40,442 nucleotides of DNA from a virus. Below the pieces are notes generated by a model. The model was not told where the DNA came from and did not search any database. It was given only the letters and a program-made list of their open reading frames with translations. Made by a program: the position numbers and the translations under genes. Of this stretch, positions 1 to 6,698 are shown in pieces (positions within the stretch are counted from its first letter, which is position 1; every line of letters starts with the position of its first letter). The DNA is taken from the IMG/VR virus record IMGVR_UViG_3300044620_001722, positions 1 through 40,442 of that record; one strand, written 5' to 3'.

Positions 1-205
1 AAAACCCCAGCGAACGCCCAGCAGACGCCGGGCGACCACGGATTACTGCCAAGGGGGCGTGGGGAGGGTCGGCGAGGCCAAAACCGCCCGGAATAAACCC
101 GGGTATTGTGGGCGGATAACCCCCCGCAGCGCGCACGCGAGAGGGCACGGGCCTGGGGCGTGCATGGGGGTTTTCGGTGCGGTGAATAGAGGCCCGTGGC
201 GGCGT
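1..205. repeat. Left copy of 205-bp terminal direct repeat
   Basis: Bases 1-205 recur at 40238-40442 with one difference (C at 78, T at 40315). Either the contig is a circular genome with an assembly overlap or the virion DNA has short direct terminal repeats. A perfect k-mer overlap would not normally carry a mismatch, which slightly favours a real repeat or population variation. The repeat contains one complete copy of the dispersed palindromic element (82-117). Confidence 0.9.
82..117. promoter_or_regulatory. Palindromic site A
   Basis: Left half-site AACCGCCCGGAATA (82-95), 8-bp spacer (96-103), right half whose reverse complement is ATCCGCCCACAATA (104-117). It lies in the terminal repeat, so it also occurs at 40319-40354, about 490 bp upstream of the first minus-strand gene (start 39828). 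It matches the consensus of the other sites, including the exact 8-bp spacer. Operator or promoter function is inferred. Confidence 0.75.
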
Positions 206-207
206 TT

Positions 208-315
208 GAGGGCCGGGGGTATGCCACGGTATTGACCGGGGGGTGATCGGGCCACCACGGGCCGGGAAATGGCCTCCGCGCCGGTCGGGCTCACGGCGCA
301 CCACCCCCGGACAAC
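208..315. other. Non-coding left-end segment
   Basis: No convincing gene. Together with bases 195-207 it shares two blocks (CGTGGCGGCGTTT at 195-207 and CCACGGGCCGGGAAAT at 255-270) with the region just upstream of palindromic site F (27304-27316 and 27363-27377). The inter-block spacing is nearly the same, 47 versus 46 bp. This suggests an old duplication of a leader or control region. Confidence 0.5.
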
Positions 316-345
316 AAAAAACCCCCCGGGGATGAGCCGGGGGGC
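316..345 (-). terminator. Intrinsic terminator of the left minus-strand gene pair
   Basis: Read on the minus strand, CCCCCCGG and CCGGGGGG form an 8-bp GC stem with a 7-base loop followed by six T residues. It sits 85 bp downstream of the stop of the 430-945 gene, so it would end transcripts from the 1067-1309 / 430-945 pair. Confidence 0.85.
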
Positions 346-360
346 TGTGCGGGTCGGCTC

Positions 361-374
361 AATGAGCCAGAATA
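361..374. promoter_or_regulatory. Orphan half-site of the dispersed palindrome
   Basis: AATGAGCCAGAATA matches half-site D-left (AACCGGCCAGAATA) at 11 of 14 positions. The partner half expected 8 bp further on is absent. It lies between the terminator and the 430-945 gene and is probably a decayed copy. Confidence 0.35.
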
Positions 375-429
375 CCGAAAAGCTCTAACCAAGCTTCCGG
401 TGGGAGGTCGATCGCCTGCGCGGTCATGG

Positions 430-945
430 TCAGAACCCGGCGAGCAAGGCTTCGCCATCGATCCCGCCGTCCTTCGCTTGCGCGGCGCGGATTTCCTCGA
501 TCGCCGCCGCCACCGCCGGCACCTTGCGCACGGCTGCTTGTTGTTCCTTCGTCAGGCCGTCGAGATACGCGCGGATCTCCGCCGGGGTCTTGTCCGCCTT
601 GACCTTGCACAGGGCCTTGAACAGCAGGCCACCGGCGCCGCCACCTTCCCCGGCTTCCCGGGTCTTGTTCCACTGCCCAGCTTGCAGGCGCGTGAACACC
701 TCGATCATCGCGTTGTATTTGTCCTCGATCGTTGCGCTGCGGCCGGTTTCGGGATTCCGGCTCAACGCAGCCGCGTCGCCGATTTTTTGCTTCAACCCAT
801 GCATCATCGCGGCTTCGCGGATTTCGTCCGACAGGGCGGCAGCCTCAACCGTGAGGGTCTCGCCCGTGGCTGTGGTGAACACAAGCCGCGTGCCGGTGAT
901 CTCGGCGGCAATGGCGGGGGTGCGGGGGGTTTCAGTCTTCGACAT
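430..945 (-). CDS. Conserved phage protein, paralogue of the 38250-38813 product
   Basis: The product is 171 aa, starting at the ATG at 945, which has GGAG 8 bases upstream (a longer in-frame extension to 1002 lacks a ribosome site). Function unknown. It aligns over most of its length with the 187-aa product of 38250-38813. Both start M(S/A)KTE, share an IEDK stretch, an ALC plus charged helix, a VPAV motif, and end IDG(E/D)ALLAGF. The Gly-rich GEGGGAGG stretch precedes a predicted helical C-terminal half. No signal peptide or membrane segment. It is the second gene of a minus-strand pair closed by the terminator at 316-345. High copy or structural use is possible, but nothing in the sequence shows it. 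Confidence 0.8.
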   Translation of the reverse strand: MSKTETPRTPAIAAEITGTRLVFTTATGETLTVEAAALSDEIREAAMMHGLKQKIGDAAALSRNPETGRSATIEDKYNAMIEVFTRLQAGQWNKTREAGEGGGAGGLLFKALCKVKADKTPAEIRAYLDGLTKEQQAAVRKVPAVAAAIEEIRAAQAKDGGIDGEALLAGF

Positions 946-1041
946 GGTAGGTTCTCCAATGATATGGCCTGGGATCGGCCGGGTTGCCCATGCGGATTGC
1001 ATGGGGTGAAGCCAGTATCGCGTGCTGGGCTCACCTCATGC

Positions 1042-1061
1042 AACCCCCTGAATCGGGGGTT
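1042..1061 (-). terminator. Hairpin between 1067-1309 and 430-945 genes (attenuator-like)
   Basis: AACCCCC / GGGGGTT form a 7-bp stem around a 6-base loop, directly after the stop of the 1067-1309 gene. On the minus strand it is followed by TTGC, not a T run, so it is more likely an mRNA-stabilising or attenuating hairpin than a strong terminator. Confidence 0.45.
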
Positions 1062-1066
1062 TGGCC

Positions 1067-1309
1067 TCATTCTATCAGCGTGAAACCGGCGCCGATGAGG
1101 CATTCCGCCACCTGGGCGCGCGATCCCGCATAATGCAGGGTGCGGGTGGCTGCGCGATGATCGGGGTCTAGCACAATAACCCCGTCTGGCAGGCGCTTCA
1201 TCGGCACTAGCACCCATTGGCGGAGCGGTGCATACCCCGTGACGGTCAGCGTGCTGGTGGCCAGCCCCACAATGCCGGTGTCATTTCGTGAGAATCGGGT
1301 GTTTTTCAT
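1067..1309 (-). CDS. Small hypothetical protein (80 aa)
   Basis: The ATG at 1309 is preceded by GGAGC at good distance, and this start was chosen over the longer frame to 1342. The 80-aa product has a basic N-terminus (MKNTRFSRN), a beta-rich centre (TSTLTVTGY, LPDGVIVLD) and a C-terminal AECLIGAGFTLIE. No recognisable domain, signal peptide or membrane helix. It is the first gene of the left minus-strand pair, divergent from the late operon across the control region 1310-1747, which suggests early expression. Confidence 0.65.
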   Translation of the reverse strand: MKNTRFSRNDTGIVGLATSTLTVTGYAPLRQWVLVPMKRLPDGVIVLDPDHRAATRTLHYAGSRAQVAECLIGAGFTLIE

Positions 1310-1406
1310 TTCGTCAGCTCCGGTGCGTTGTTGATGACTCAAGTATCGGGGAGCTGCCCGCCAATTCCATAGGTGAAAACCCTAACCCTACCCCCATCCG
1401 CCCTGC

Positions 1407-1435
1407 CTGTTACAACCATGACAGCCGCGTGACAA
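1407..1435 (-). promoter_or_regulatory. Weak sigma70-like promoter candidate for the left minus pair
   Basis: Minus-strand -35 TTGTCA (1435-1430), 17-bp spacer, -10 TAACAG (1412-1407). The -35 is good (5/6) and the -10 poor (3/6). It would give a leader of about 95 nt before the ATG at 1309. Tentative. Confidence 0.3.
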
Positions 1436-1614
1436 TCCCGTGACAGCCAGCCTGCGAGCACCCCCCGGGGGTCTTCGGCAGGTGGGGGTGGCGATTTCAG
1501 CACCTTTAGGGCTATACCCCTCCACGCACCCGGCCCTTCCCCACCCCTCGCAGCTCTCTCCCCCTCAACACTGCCAGGGACTCCCGCCAAAAATCCGGAA
1601 AAGGTGCAGGAATG

Positions 1615-1650
1615 AACCGCCCGGATTACTCGGCCGTATTGTGGTCGGTT
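1615..1650. promoter_or_regulatory. Palindromic site B
   Basis: Half-sites AACCGCCCGGATTA (1615-1628) and, on the other strand, AACCGACCACAATA (1650-1637), separated by 8 bp. It lies 30 bp upstream of the sigma70-like promoter of the late operon, a position suited to an activator or repressor. The C/T opposition at half-site position 6 would break an RNA stem, so the conserved object is the DNA half-site. Confidence 0.8.
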
Positions 1651-1679
1651 AACCGGGTCGGCTGACCCCGCGCCGGAGC

Positions 1680-1708
1680 TTGACAACGCCCGGCCCAGCG
1701 CGCACAAT
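1680..1708 (+). promoter_or_regulatory. Sigma70-like promoter of the late (structural) operon
   Basis: Perfect -35 TTGACA (1680-1685), 17-bp spacer, -10 CACAAT (1703-1708, 4/6). Predicted start near 1715, with the TerS ATG at 1748. The only promoter with a consensus -35 on the plus strand, placed right after palindromic site B. Confidence 0.6.
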
Positions 1709-1747
1709 GGGCGCAAGCGCCGGCAGCCCCGGCCAAGGAGCAACGGG

Positions 1748-2302
1748 ATGAATTTCGACGCAGCAACCGCCGCCTTCATCGGCGCAAAATCGCCCCCGCT
1801 GGTGGGCACGGGCTCGGCCGCTGGCGCAATTGCCCGGGTGAAGTACTCGCACGACGCGATGATCGATCTGATGATCGAAAACCCGTCGATCAGCCAGAAT
1901 GAGCTGGCCGCTCGCTTCGGCTACAGCGTGCCCTGGGTGAGCCGGATCTGCAATTCGGATGCCTTCCTGGCCCGGCTGGCTCAGCGCAAGGCCGATCTGG
2001 TAGACCCGACGATCGCAGCGAGCCTGGAGGAAAAACTTCGGGCTCTGGCCTCGGCGAGCCTCGATGTGGTGCTGGAAAAGGTCGTCACGACGAAGAACCC
2101 AGATCTGGCCCTCAACGCCGCAAAGCTCTCGACTACCGCGCTGGGCTTCGGCGCCCGGCAGGCCAATGTCGCGATTCAGCAGAATTTCGTGGTTCCGCTG
2201 CCGGCAAAAGCCGAATCGGCCGCTAGCTGGGGGGCGGCGTACGCACCGAAGGCTCTGGCTGATCGCGTGGTCGAAGCCGAATCTCGCATCATCGAGGGCT
2301 GA
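1748..2302 (+). CDS. terS: Terminase small subunit (putative)
   Basis: 184 aa; ATG with AAGGAG upstream. The central part reads as a helix-turn-helix (residues about 43-62: NELAARFGYSVPWVSRI), followed by a helical segment rich in Ala/Leu that resembles the oligomerisation region of small terminases. The N-terminal 30 residues are low-complexity. TerS binds the packaging site and loads TerL. The assignment rests on the HTH, the size and its place as first gene before TerL, since TerS proteins are too divergent for motif-level recognition. It is first in the late operon behind the promoter at 1680-1708. Confidence 0.75.
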   Translation: MNFDAATAAFIGAKSPPLVGTGSAAGAIARVKYSHDAMIDLMIENPSISQNELAARFGYSVPWVSRICNSDAFLARLAQRKADLVDPTIAASLEEKLRALASASLDVVLEKVVTTKNPDLALNAAKLSTTALGFGARQANVAIQQNFVVPLPAKAESAASWGAAYAPKALADRVVEAESRIIEG

Positions 2303-2304
2303 GC

Positions 2305-3204
2305 ATGGACCGGCAGCAGGCAATTCGGTACTTCAACGGGCTGGCTCGCGGGCTGGGGCCGGACAACCTTGGCGCCCCGGTCGATGCAGCCGCTGCCGCG
2401 TTGAACCTGGGTCTTGCCGGGGTGGGCTATGCCGGGCACAAAACCGGGCTGCTCAAGGAGCCCCTCGGTCTGATCGAAAAGCCTGTCGGAGGCAGCGACT
2501 GGATCGCGGAAAAGCTCGGAAATGCCGATGACGGGAGCGGGGCTTACACGGCGGGTAGACTGACCCCGATGGCCGTCGGTCTGGCTCGGCTTGGCGGGCG
2601 CGGGGCGGTCAAGGCCGTCGACAAAGCGTTGACCAGCGGTCCGGCAGCCCACGGCAAGGCAGCTCAACGTGGGGCTGTGAAAGTCGCGCTAAATCGGCGA
2701 GAACTTCTGGGGGAGCTGGAAAAGCTCACCGGCGCAAAAGCCCCAGAAGCTTTTGACACGGCGGAGGCCGGAATCTACTTCCGAAACCAGATGCGAAAAA
2801 ACGGGGCACTTGGCGGGGAGCTGGAGCAAAGCCGCTTGACTCCTGAAGTGCAACAGGTGTTATCCCGGCTACGCGCAACGGAAATCAGCAGAAATCCGAA
2901 GTTCCTCTACCACAGCACCTCTCCGGATCGGCTGGAAAGTATCAGGCAAGCAGGCCTGGTGCCGGGAGCCCCCGCACGGCATGAGGGCTTGTCGCAGACC
3001 GGTGTTTATTTCGCGGCTTCCCCGGAAGGGGCAAAGTATTTCAGCCAGCCTGGTGATATTTTGCTGCGGGTGCCGGCAAAAGGCGGGCCGACGGCGCTAG
3101 AACCGGATATTTTCGGCGGTGACGGGTCTTTCCTGTCTCGTGAAGGTGTTTTGCCGGAGCTTTTGGAGCTTCAGCAGGGCGGTAAATGGGGGAAACTGCG
3201 ATGA
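2305..3204 (+). CDS. Virion-type protein with C-terminal ADP-ribosyltransferase-like domain
   Basis: The product is 299 aa, ATG two bases after the TerS stop. Two parts are visible. The N-terminal ~100 residues carry LGAPVD (22-27) and KPVGGSDWIAEKLG (59-72), a pattern known in large phage ejection and minor head proteins. The C-terminal part (about 198-290) has the order expected of an ADP-ribosyltransferase fold: LYHSTS (201-206), IRQAGLVPG (213-221), GVYFAAS (233-239) and VLPELLEL (282-289), i.e. a candidate H203, Y235, E285 triad. It overlaps the TerL start by 4 bases (ATGA). Inference: a toxin-like or host-modifying enzyme packaged in, or associated with, the virion. Catalysis is not proven, and a KptA/Tpt1-like RNA 2'-phosphotransferase variant is an alternative. 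Confidence 0.65.
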   Translation: MDRQQAIRYFNGLARGLGPDNLGAPVDAAAAALNLGLAGVGYAGHKTGLLKEPLGLIEKPVGGSDWIAEKLGNADDGSGAYTAGRLTPMAVGLARLGGRGAVKAVDKALTSGPAAHGKAAQRGAVKVALNRRELLGELEKLTGAKAPEAFDTAEAGIYFRNQMRKNGALGGELEQSRLTPEVQQVLSRLRATEISRNPKFLYHSTSPDRLESIRQAGLVPGAPARHEGLSQTGVYFAASPEGAKYFSQPGDILLRVPAKGGPTALEPDIFGGDGSFLSREGVLPELLELQQGGKWGKLR

Positions 3205-4673
3205 ACGCCATCGCCGAAGCCGCGCAAACAGTCCTCTGGCAACCACAGCCCGGCCCGCAAACCGCGCTGATTGCCTGCCCGGTCTTCGAAGTGTTTTACG
3301 GCGGTGCTCGCGGCGGCGGCAAGACAGAATCGTCGATCGGTGACTGGCTCGATCACAGCTCCCGTTACGGCGAACACGCCATTGGAATCTTCTTCCGGCG
3401 GAAACTGGTCCAGCTCGCGGAGGTGATTGCCCGAACGAAGCAGCTCTTCCCGAAGCTCGGGGCGAAGTACAACGAGCAGCAAAAGACCTGGACGATGGCC
3501 AACGGGGCGCGCTTGAAGTTCGCCTACCTGGAAAAAGACTCCGACGCGGAAGAGTACCAGGGCCACTCCTACACGCGGGTTTACATCGAAGAGCTGACTA
3601 ACTTCCCCAGCCCGGGTCCGGTCAACAAGCTCCGCGCCACCCTGCGTTCTGGCGCCGGCGTGCCCTGCGGTATGCGCTTCACCGGCAACCCTGGTGGGCC
3701 CGGCCATACCTGGGTCAAAGCCCGATATATCGACCCAGCCCCGCAGGGCTACGAAGTCATCCCGGAAGAAACCGAAATCGAGCTGGACGGCGTCAAGTCA
3801 ACCGTCAGCCTCGATCGTGTCTTCATCCCGAGCAAGCTCGGCGATAATCACCTCCTGATGCGGAATGACCCGACGTATATCTTGCGCCTCCGGCAGTCGG
3901 GTTCAGAGGCGCTGGTCCGCGCGTGGCTGGAAGGCGACTGGTCCATCGTGGACGGCGCTTTTTTCGACGAGTGGAGCGAGCCCGTGCATGTCTTGCCCTC
4001 GAGCTTTGCCGCGCTGCTCAAGCCGAATTGGGTCCGATTCCGCTCCCATGACTGGGGGTCTGCGAAGCCTTTCAGCGTCGGCTGGTATTGCGTCGTTGAA
4101 GAGGCAATCGAGTTCGGTGATCGACTGATTCCCCGTGGCGCGCTGGTGAAGTACCGCGAATGGTACGGCGCAAAGGGCCCAAACGTCGGCATCAAAATGA
4201 TCGCCGAAGATGTGGCGGATGGCATCAAGGAGCGCGAAAAAGGTGAGCGCATTCGCTATGGCGTCGCTGATCCGGCGGTTTACATCCGCAACGGTGGACC
4301 CAGCATCGGCGAGAACATGGCCAAGCGCGGGGTGACCTGGCGGGCCGCCGACAACAAGCGTATCCCGGGCTGGTCGCAGGTCCGTTCCCGCTTGGTCGGG
4401 GATGACGGTGTCCCGATGCTGTACTTCCTGGAGACTTGCGAGGACACGATCCGAACGCTTCCAGTCATGCAGCATGATGAGGACAACCAGGAAGACATTG
4501 ACACGGACGGGGAGGATCACGCAGCTGACGAACTCCGCTACGCCTGCATGAGCCGTCCCTGGCTGCCCAGGCCCCCGCAAGCCGCCCCCTTGCCCCGGTG
4601 CCCCACAGAACGTACTATCGCGGAACTTATTGAAGCCAGGCGGCGTGCCCGCTTGAACAACTCGCGGAACTGA
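3201..4673 (+). CDS. terL: Terminase large subunit
   Basis: 490 aa from the ATG at 3201 (GGGGGA upstream; overlaps the previous stop as ATGA). ATPase domain: Walker A GGARGGGKT (34-42), Walker B VYIEEL (127-132), coupling-type motif TGNPGGPGH (161-169). Nuclease domain of RNase H fold: HDWG with D284, VADP with D357, and the acidic GEDHAADELRYA (437-448). These cut and translocate DNA into the prohead through the portal. Length and motif order are those of a complete large terminase. It acts with TerS (1748-2302) and the portal (6699-8690). Confidence 0.97.
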   Translation: MNAIAEAAQTVLWQPQPGPQTALIACPVFEVFYGGARGGGKTESSIGDWLDHSSRYGEHAIGIFFRRKLVQLAEVIARTKQLFPKLGAKYNEQQKTWTMANGARLKFAYLEKDSDAEEYQGHSYTRVYIEELTNFPSPGPVNKLRATLRSGAGVPCGMRFTGNPGGPGHTWVKARYIDPAPQGYEVIPEETEIELDGVKSTVSLDRVFIPSKLGDNHLLMRNDPTYILRLRQSGSEALVRAWLEGDWSIVDGAFFDEWSEPVHVLPSSFAALLKPNWVRFRSHDWGSAKPFSVGWYCVVEEAIEFGDRLIPRGALVKYREWYGAKGPNVGIKMIAEDVADGIKEREKGERIRYGVADPAVYIRNGGPSIGENMAKRGVTWRAADNKRIPGWSQVRSRLVGDDGVPMLYFLETCEDTIRTLPVMQHDEDNQEDIDTDGEDHAADELRYACMSRPWLPRPPQAAPLPRCPTERTIAELIEARRRARLNNSRN

Positions 4674-4683
4674 AAGGGCGATC

Positions 4684-6657
4684 ATGTCGACTGAATTTGG
4701 CAACAACCAGGGCGGTGTGCAAGCCTTGGCCAGCGCTACCCCGAACAACCCCAATCAAGGTTCTCGCCCGATTGGGTGGAATTTGATGGAGCCGCAAAAC
4801 GTGCCCGTGGTTTTGGGGGCAGACGACCAGCTTCGTACGGCTGACGGGCGCCTTCTTTATCAGGAATCGGTAGCCCGCCTCAACGGTGGCCGCTACATCT
4901 CGTGCCTCCCGATGAGCGACAACAGCCTGTCGCGAGGCTTTGCGCGAGACATCTCTGGCGCGGGCAATCACGGCATCCTGTTCGGCGTGACGCCTGCCGT
5001 GGCTTGGGCCAACGCTGGCTACTTCACCACGGACCCGACCGCCAGCGGCAACGGGTACATGTTTGTTGAGGGTTGGCGCGACTACTGGCGCTCGCTGACT
5101 CAGGCCGAGGCCAATCAGAAGACGATCATTGTCTCGATGGTCATCAAGCAGGCGCTTCCCGCTGCGAGTTCGTCGGATGGCTTCGGGTGTTTGGCCGCTG
5201 GCCCGTATTGGTTCCTGCGCGGCACGGGCGCCGGTTTCCCCGGTTCGATCCAGACATCATTTGCCGGCTCGGGCGGCTCGGTCAACGGTGGGCAAAACGG
5301 CGCGGTCTACCTGGACGGAGCCGACCACACGTTCACCATCGCGCTCGATCTGGCTGCGAAGCGGTATTACCAGTACCTGGACGGTGTGCTCGTCTGTGTC
5401 GGTGCCTACAACGTCTCGTCGCAGCCCAACAGCCCGATCCAGACGGCGATGGTCCCCGGCAACATGACCGAGTTTGCGATCGGCGTGAACAGTCCGCAGC
5501 TCGGCGCGGTGGCTCAGACGGCGACCGCCATGCAGGTTCGTGGGTTCCACCTGATCGTGCTGGATGGCATGCCGCTCAACATGCACGAAATCGCGCAGCG
5601 CCTGCATCGCGCGCCGGATGTCGCGCTGGCTTACAACGATGCTGTGATGCCAACCAAGCGCGTCGCCATTGCGTGGGCCGGCCAATCCAACGCGCAGGGC
5701 TTTGGCTCGACGGACCGCACCATGGCCGCCGCTGGTGAGCCGATCTTCGATCCGGTTTGGCCCAACGGCTCGGCCCAGGGCAAGGCGTCGATTCACACCG
5801 GAATCACCGAGCGCCTGGCCGCCTCTGGTGTCTATGCGCACATGATCAACACCGCAGTCGGCACGTCTGGCCTCTGCGACCACTGGGTCGGCCGCCTGCG
5901 CACCTGGGCCAGCAACATGACGTTGGGCATCGGCTCCTACGTCATCAACGGCGGCGGCGTGTGGAAGGTGGCCGCCAAGCCAACCGGCGTGTCTGGCACA
6001 GCAAGCGCGCGAAGCTCGTTGCAGTTCGCAGCGGGCACCACGGGGCCGACCGGAACGGCCGACGTTGCAGCGACCGCCACGACCCCCAGCTACACCTACC
6101 TCGGCGCAGCGACTGCCGCCGATGTCAACGGCACGATCTATGAGTTCGGCAGCCCGCGATTCGACCCGAACGGCTTTGTTGCCGCCCTGGTGACCGAGCT
6201 GAACAAGGCCGACGCAAGCGTCTTCGAACGGTGGGTTGCGGTCATGTTCGGGGAGTCCGATTCCACCATGGGCGTGACCGCTGCCGAGTACCGCGCTGCA
6301 TTGGCCAGCCTGTCGAATCGCGTCATCTCTGCATGCGGGGCCAAAGTGCTGATCGGCGCAAGCAACCGCACAGACCCGACCGACAGCGCGGCCACGGGCG
6401 TCATCGACGGGCAGCTGCTCCCTGCTCGCCTGCAAGCCCTGGCAGATCCCAACCTCTCGGGCCGCGTTTTTGCAGGCGCTGACCTGGCGACTGCCTTGGG
6501 TGCGCTGCCTCGCGCCACCTTCGGGCCGACCGACCGCCCAGCAAACAACACCGCAGGGCTGTTCAACGAGAGCAGCGTCTACGTGCACATGAACGACAAG
6601 GCCATCCGGCAGGCTTCGGCGGCCTGGGTTTCGGCGATCTTGCCGAGCGTGCTTTAA
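4684..6657 (+). CDS. Tail fibre/spike with SGNH (SASA-type) esterase domain
   Basis: 657 aa, ATG after AAAGGG. Residues about 70-300 are beta-rich, with a jelly-roll/LamG-like flavour (DHTFTIALDLAAKRYYQYLDG). From 326 an SGNH hydrolase begins: AWAGQSNAQGFG with nucleophile S335, GESD at 523-526, and a C-terminal YVHMND with H635 as candidate catalytic His. This is the order found in sialate O-acetylesterase-like (SASA) enzymes. An insertion at about 410-490 carries a fibre-like module (YVINGGGVWKVA). Likely a receptor-binding protein that removes O-acetyl groups from capsule or LPS. Its place between TerL and portal is unusual for a fibre gene. Confidence 0.8.
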   Translation: MSTEFGNNQGGVQALASATPNNPNQGSRPIGWNLMEPQNVPVVLGADDQLRTADGRLLYQESVARLNGGRYISCLPMSDNSLSRGFARDISGAGNHGILFGVTPAVAWANAGYFTTDPTASGNGYMFVEGWRDYWRSLTQAEANQKTIIVSMVIKQALPAASSSDGFGCLAAGPYWFLRGTGAGFPGSIQTSFAGSGGSVNGGQNGAVYLDGADHTFTIALDLAAKRYYQYLDGVLVCVGAYNVSSQPNSPIQTAMVPGNMTEFAIGVNSPQLGAVAQTATAMQVRGFHLIVLDGMPLNMHEIAQRLHRAPDVALAYNDAVMPTKRVAIAWAGQSNAQGFGSTDRTMAAAGEPIFDPVWPNGSAQGKASIHTGITERLAASGVYAHMINTAVGTSGLCDHWVGRLRTWASNMTLGIGSYVINGGGVWKVAAKPTGVSGTASARSSLQFAAGTTGPTGTADVAATATTPSYTYLGAATAADVNGTIYEFGSPRFDPNGFVAALVTELNKADASVFERWVAVMFGESDSTMGVTAAEYRAALASLSNRVISACGAKVLIGASNRTDPTDSAATGVIDGQLLPARLQALADPNLSGRVFAGADLATALGALPRATFGPTDRPANNTAGLFNESSVYVHMNDKAIRQASAAWVSAILPSVL

Positions 6658-6698
6658 GCGCTGATTCTGAGTTTTAGGCCGTGTGGCGGGGGAATCCT

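Larger units (their letters stand above)
1310..1747. promoter_or_regulatory. Divergent intergenic control region
   Basis: This is a 438-bp region between the minus-strand 1067-1309 gene and TerS. It contains a possible minus-strand promoter (1407-1435), palindromic site B (1615-1650), a 17-codon ATG-initiated reading frame running through site B (1612-1665) with GCAGGA just before it, and a good plus-strand sigma70 promoter (1680-1708). Nothing else in it looks coding. Confidence 0.6.

Noticed and set aside
1379-1396. Telomere-like AACCCTAACCCTA stretch
   Set aside because: Only two units, no hairpin end or protelomerase gene; chance in a C-rich region.
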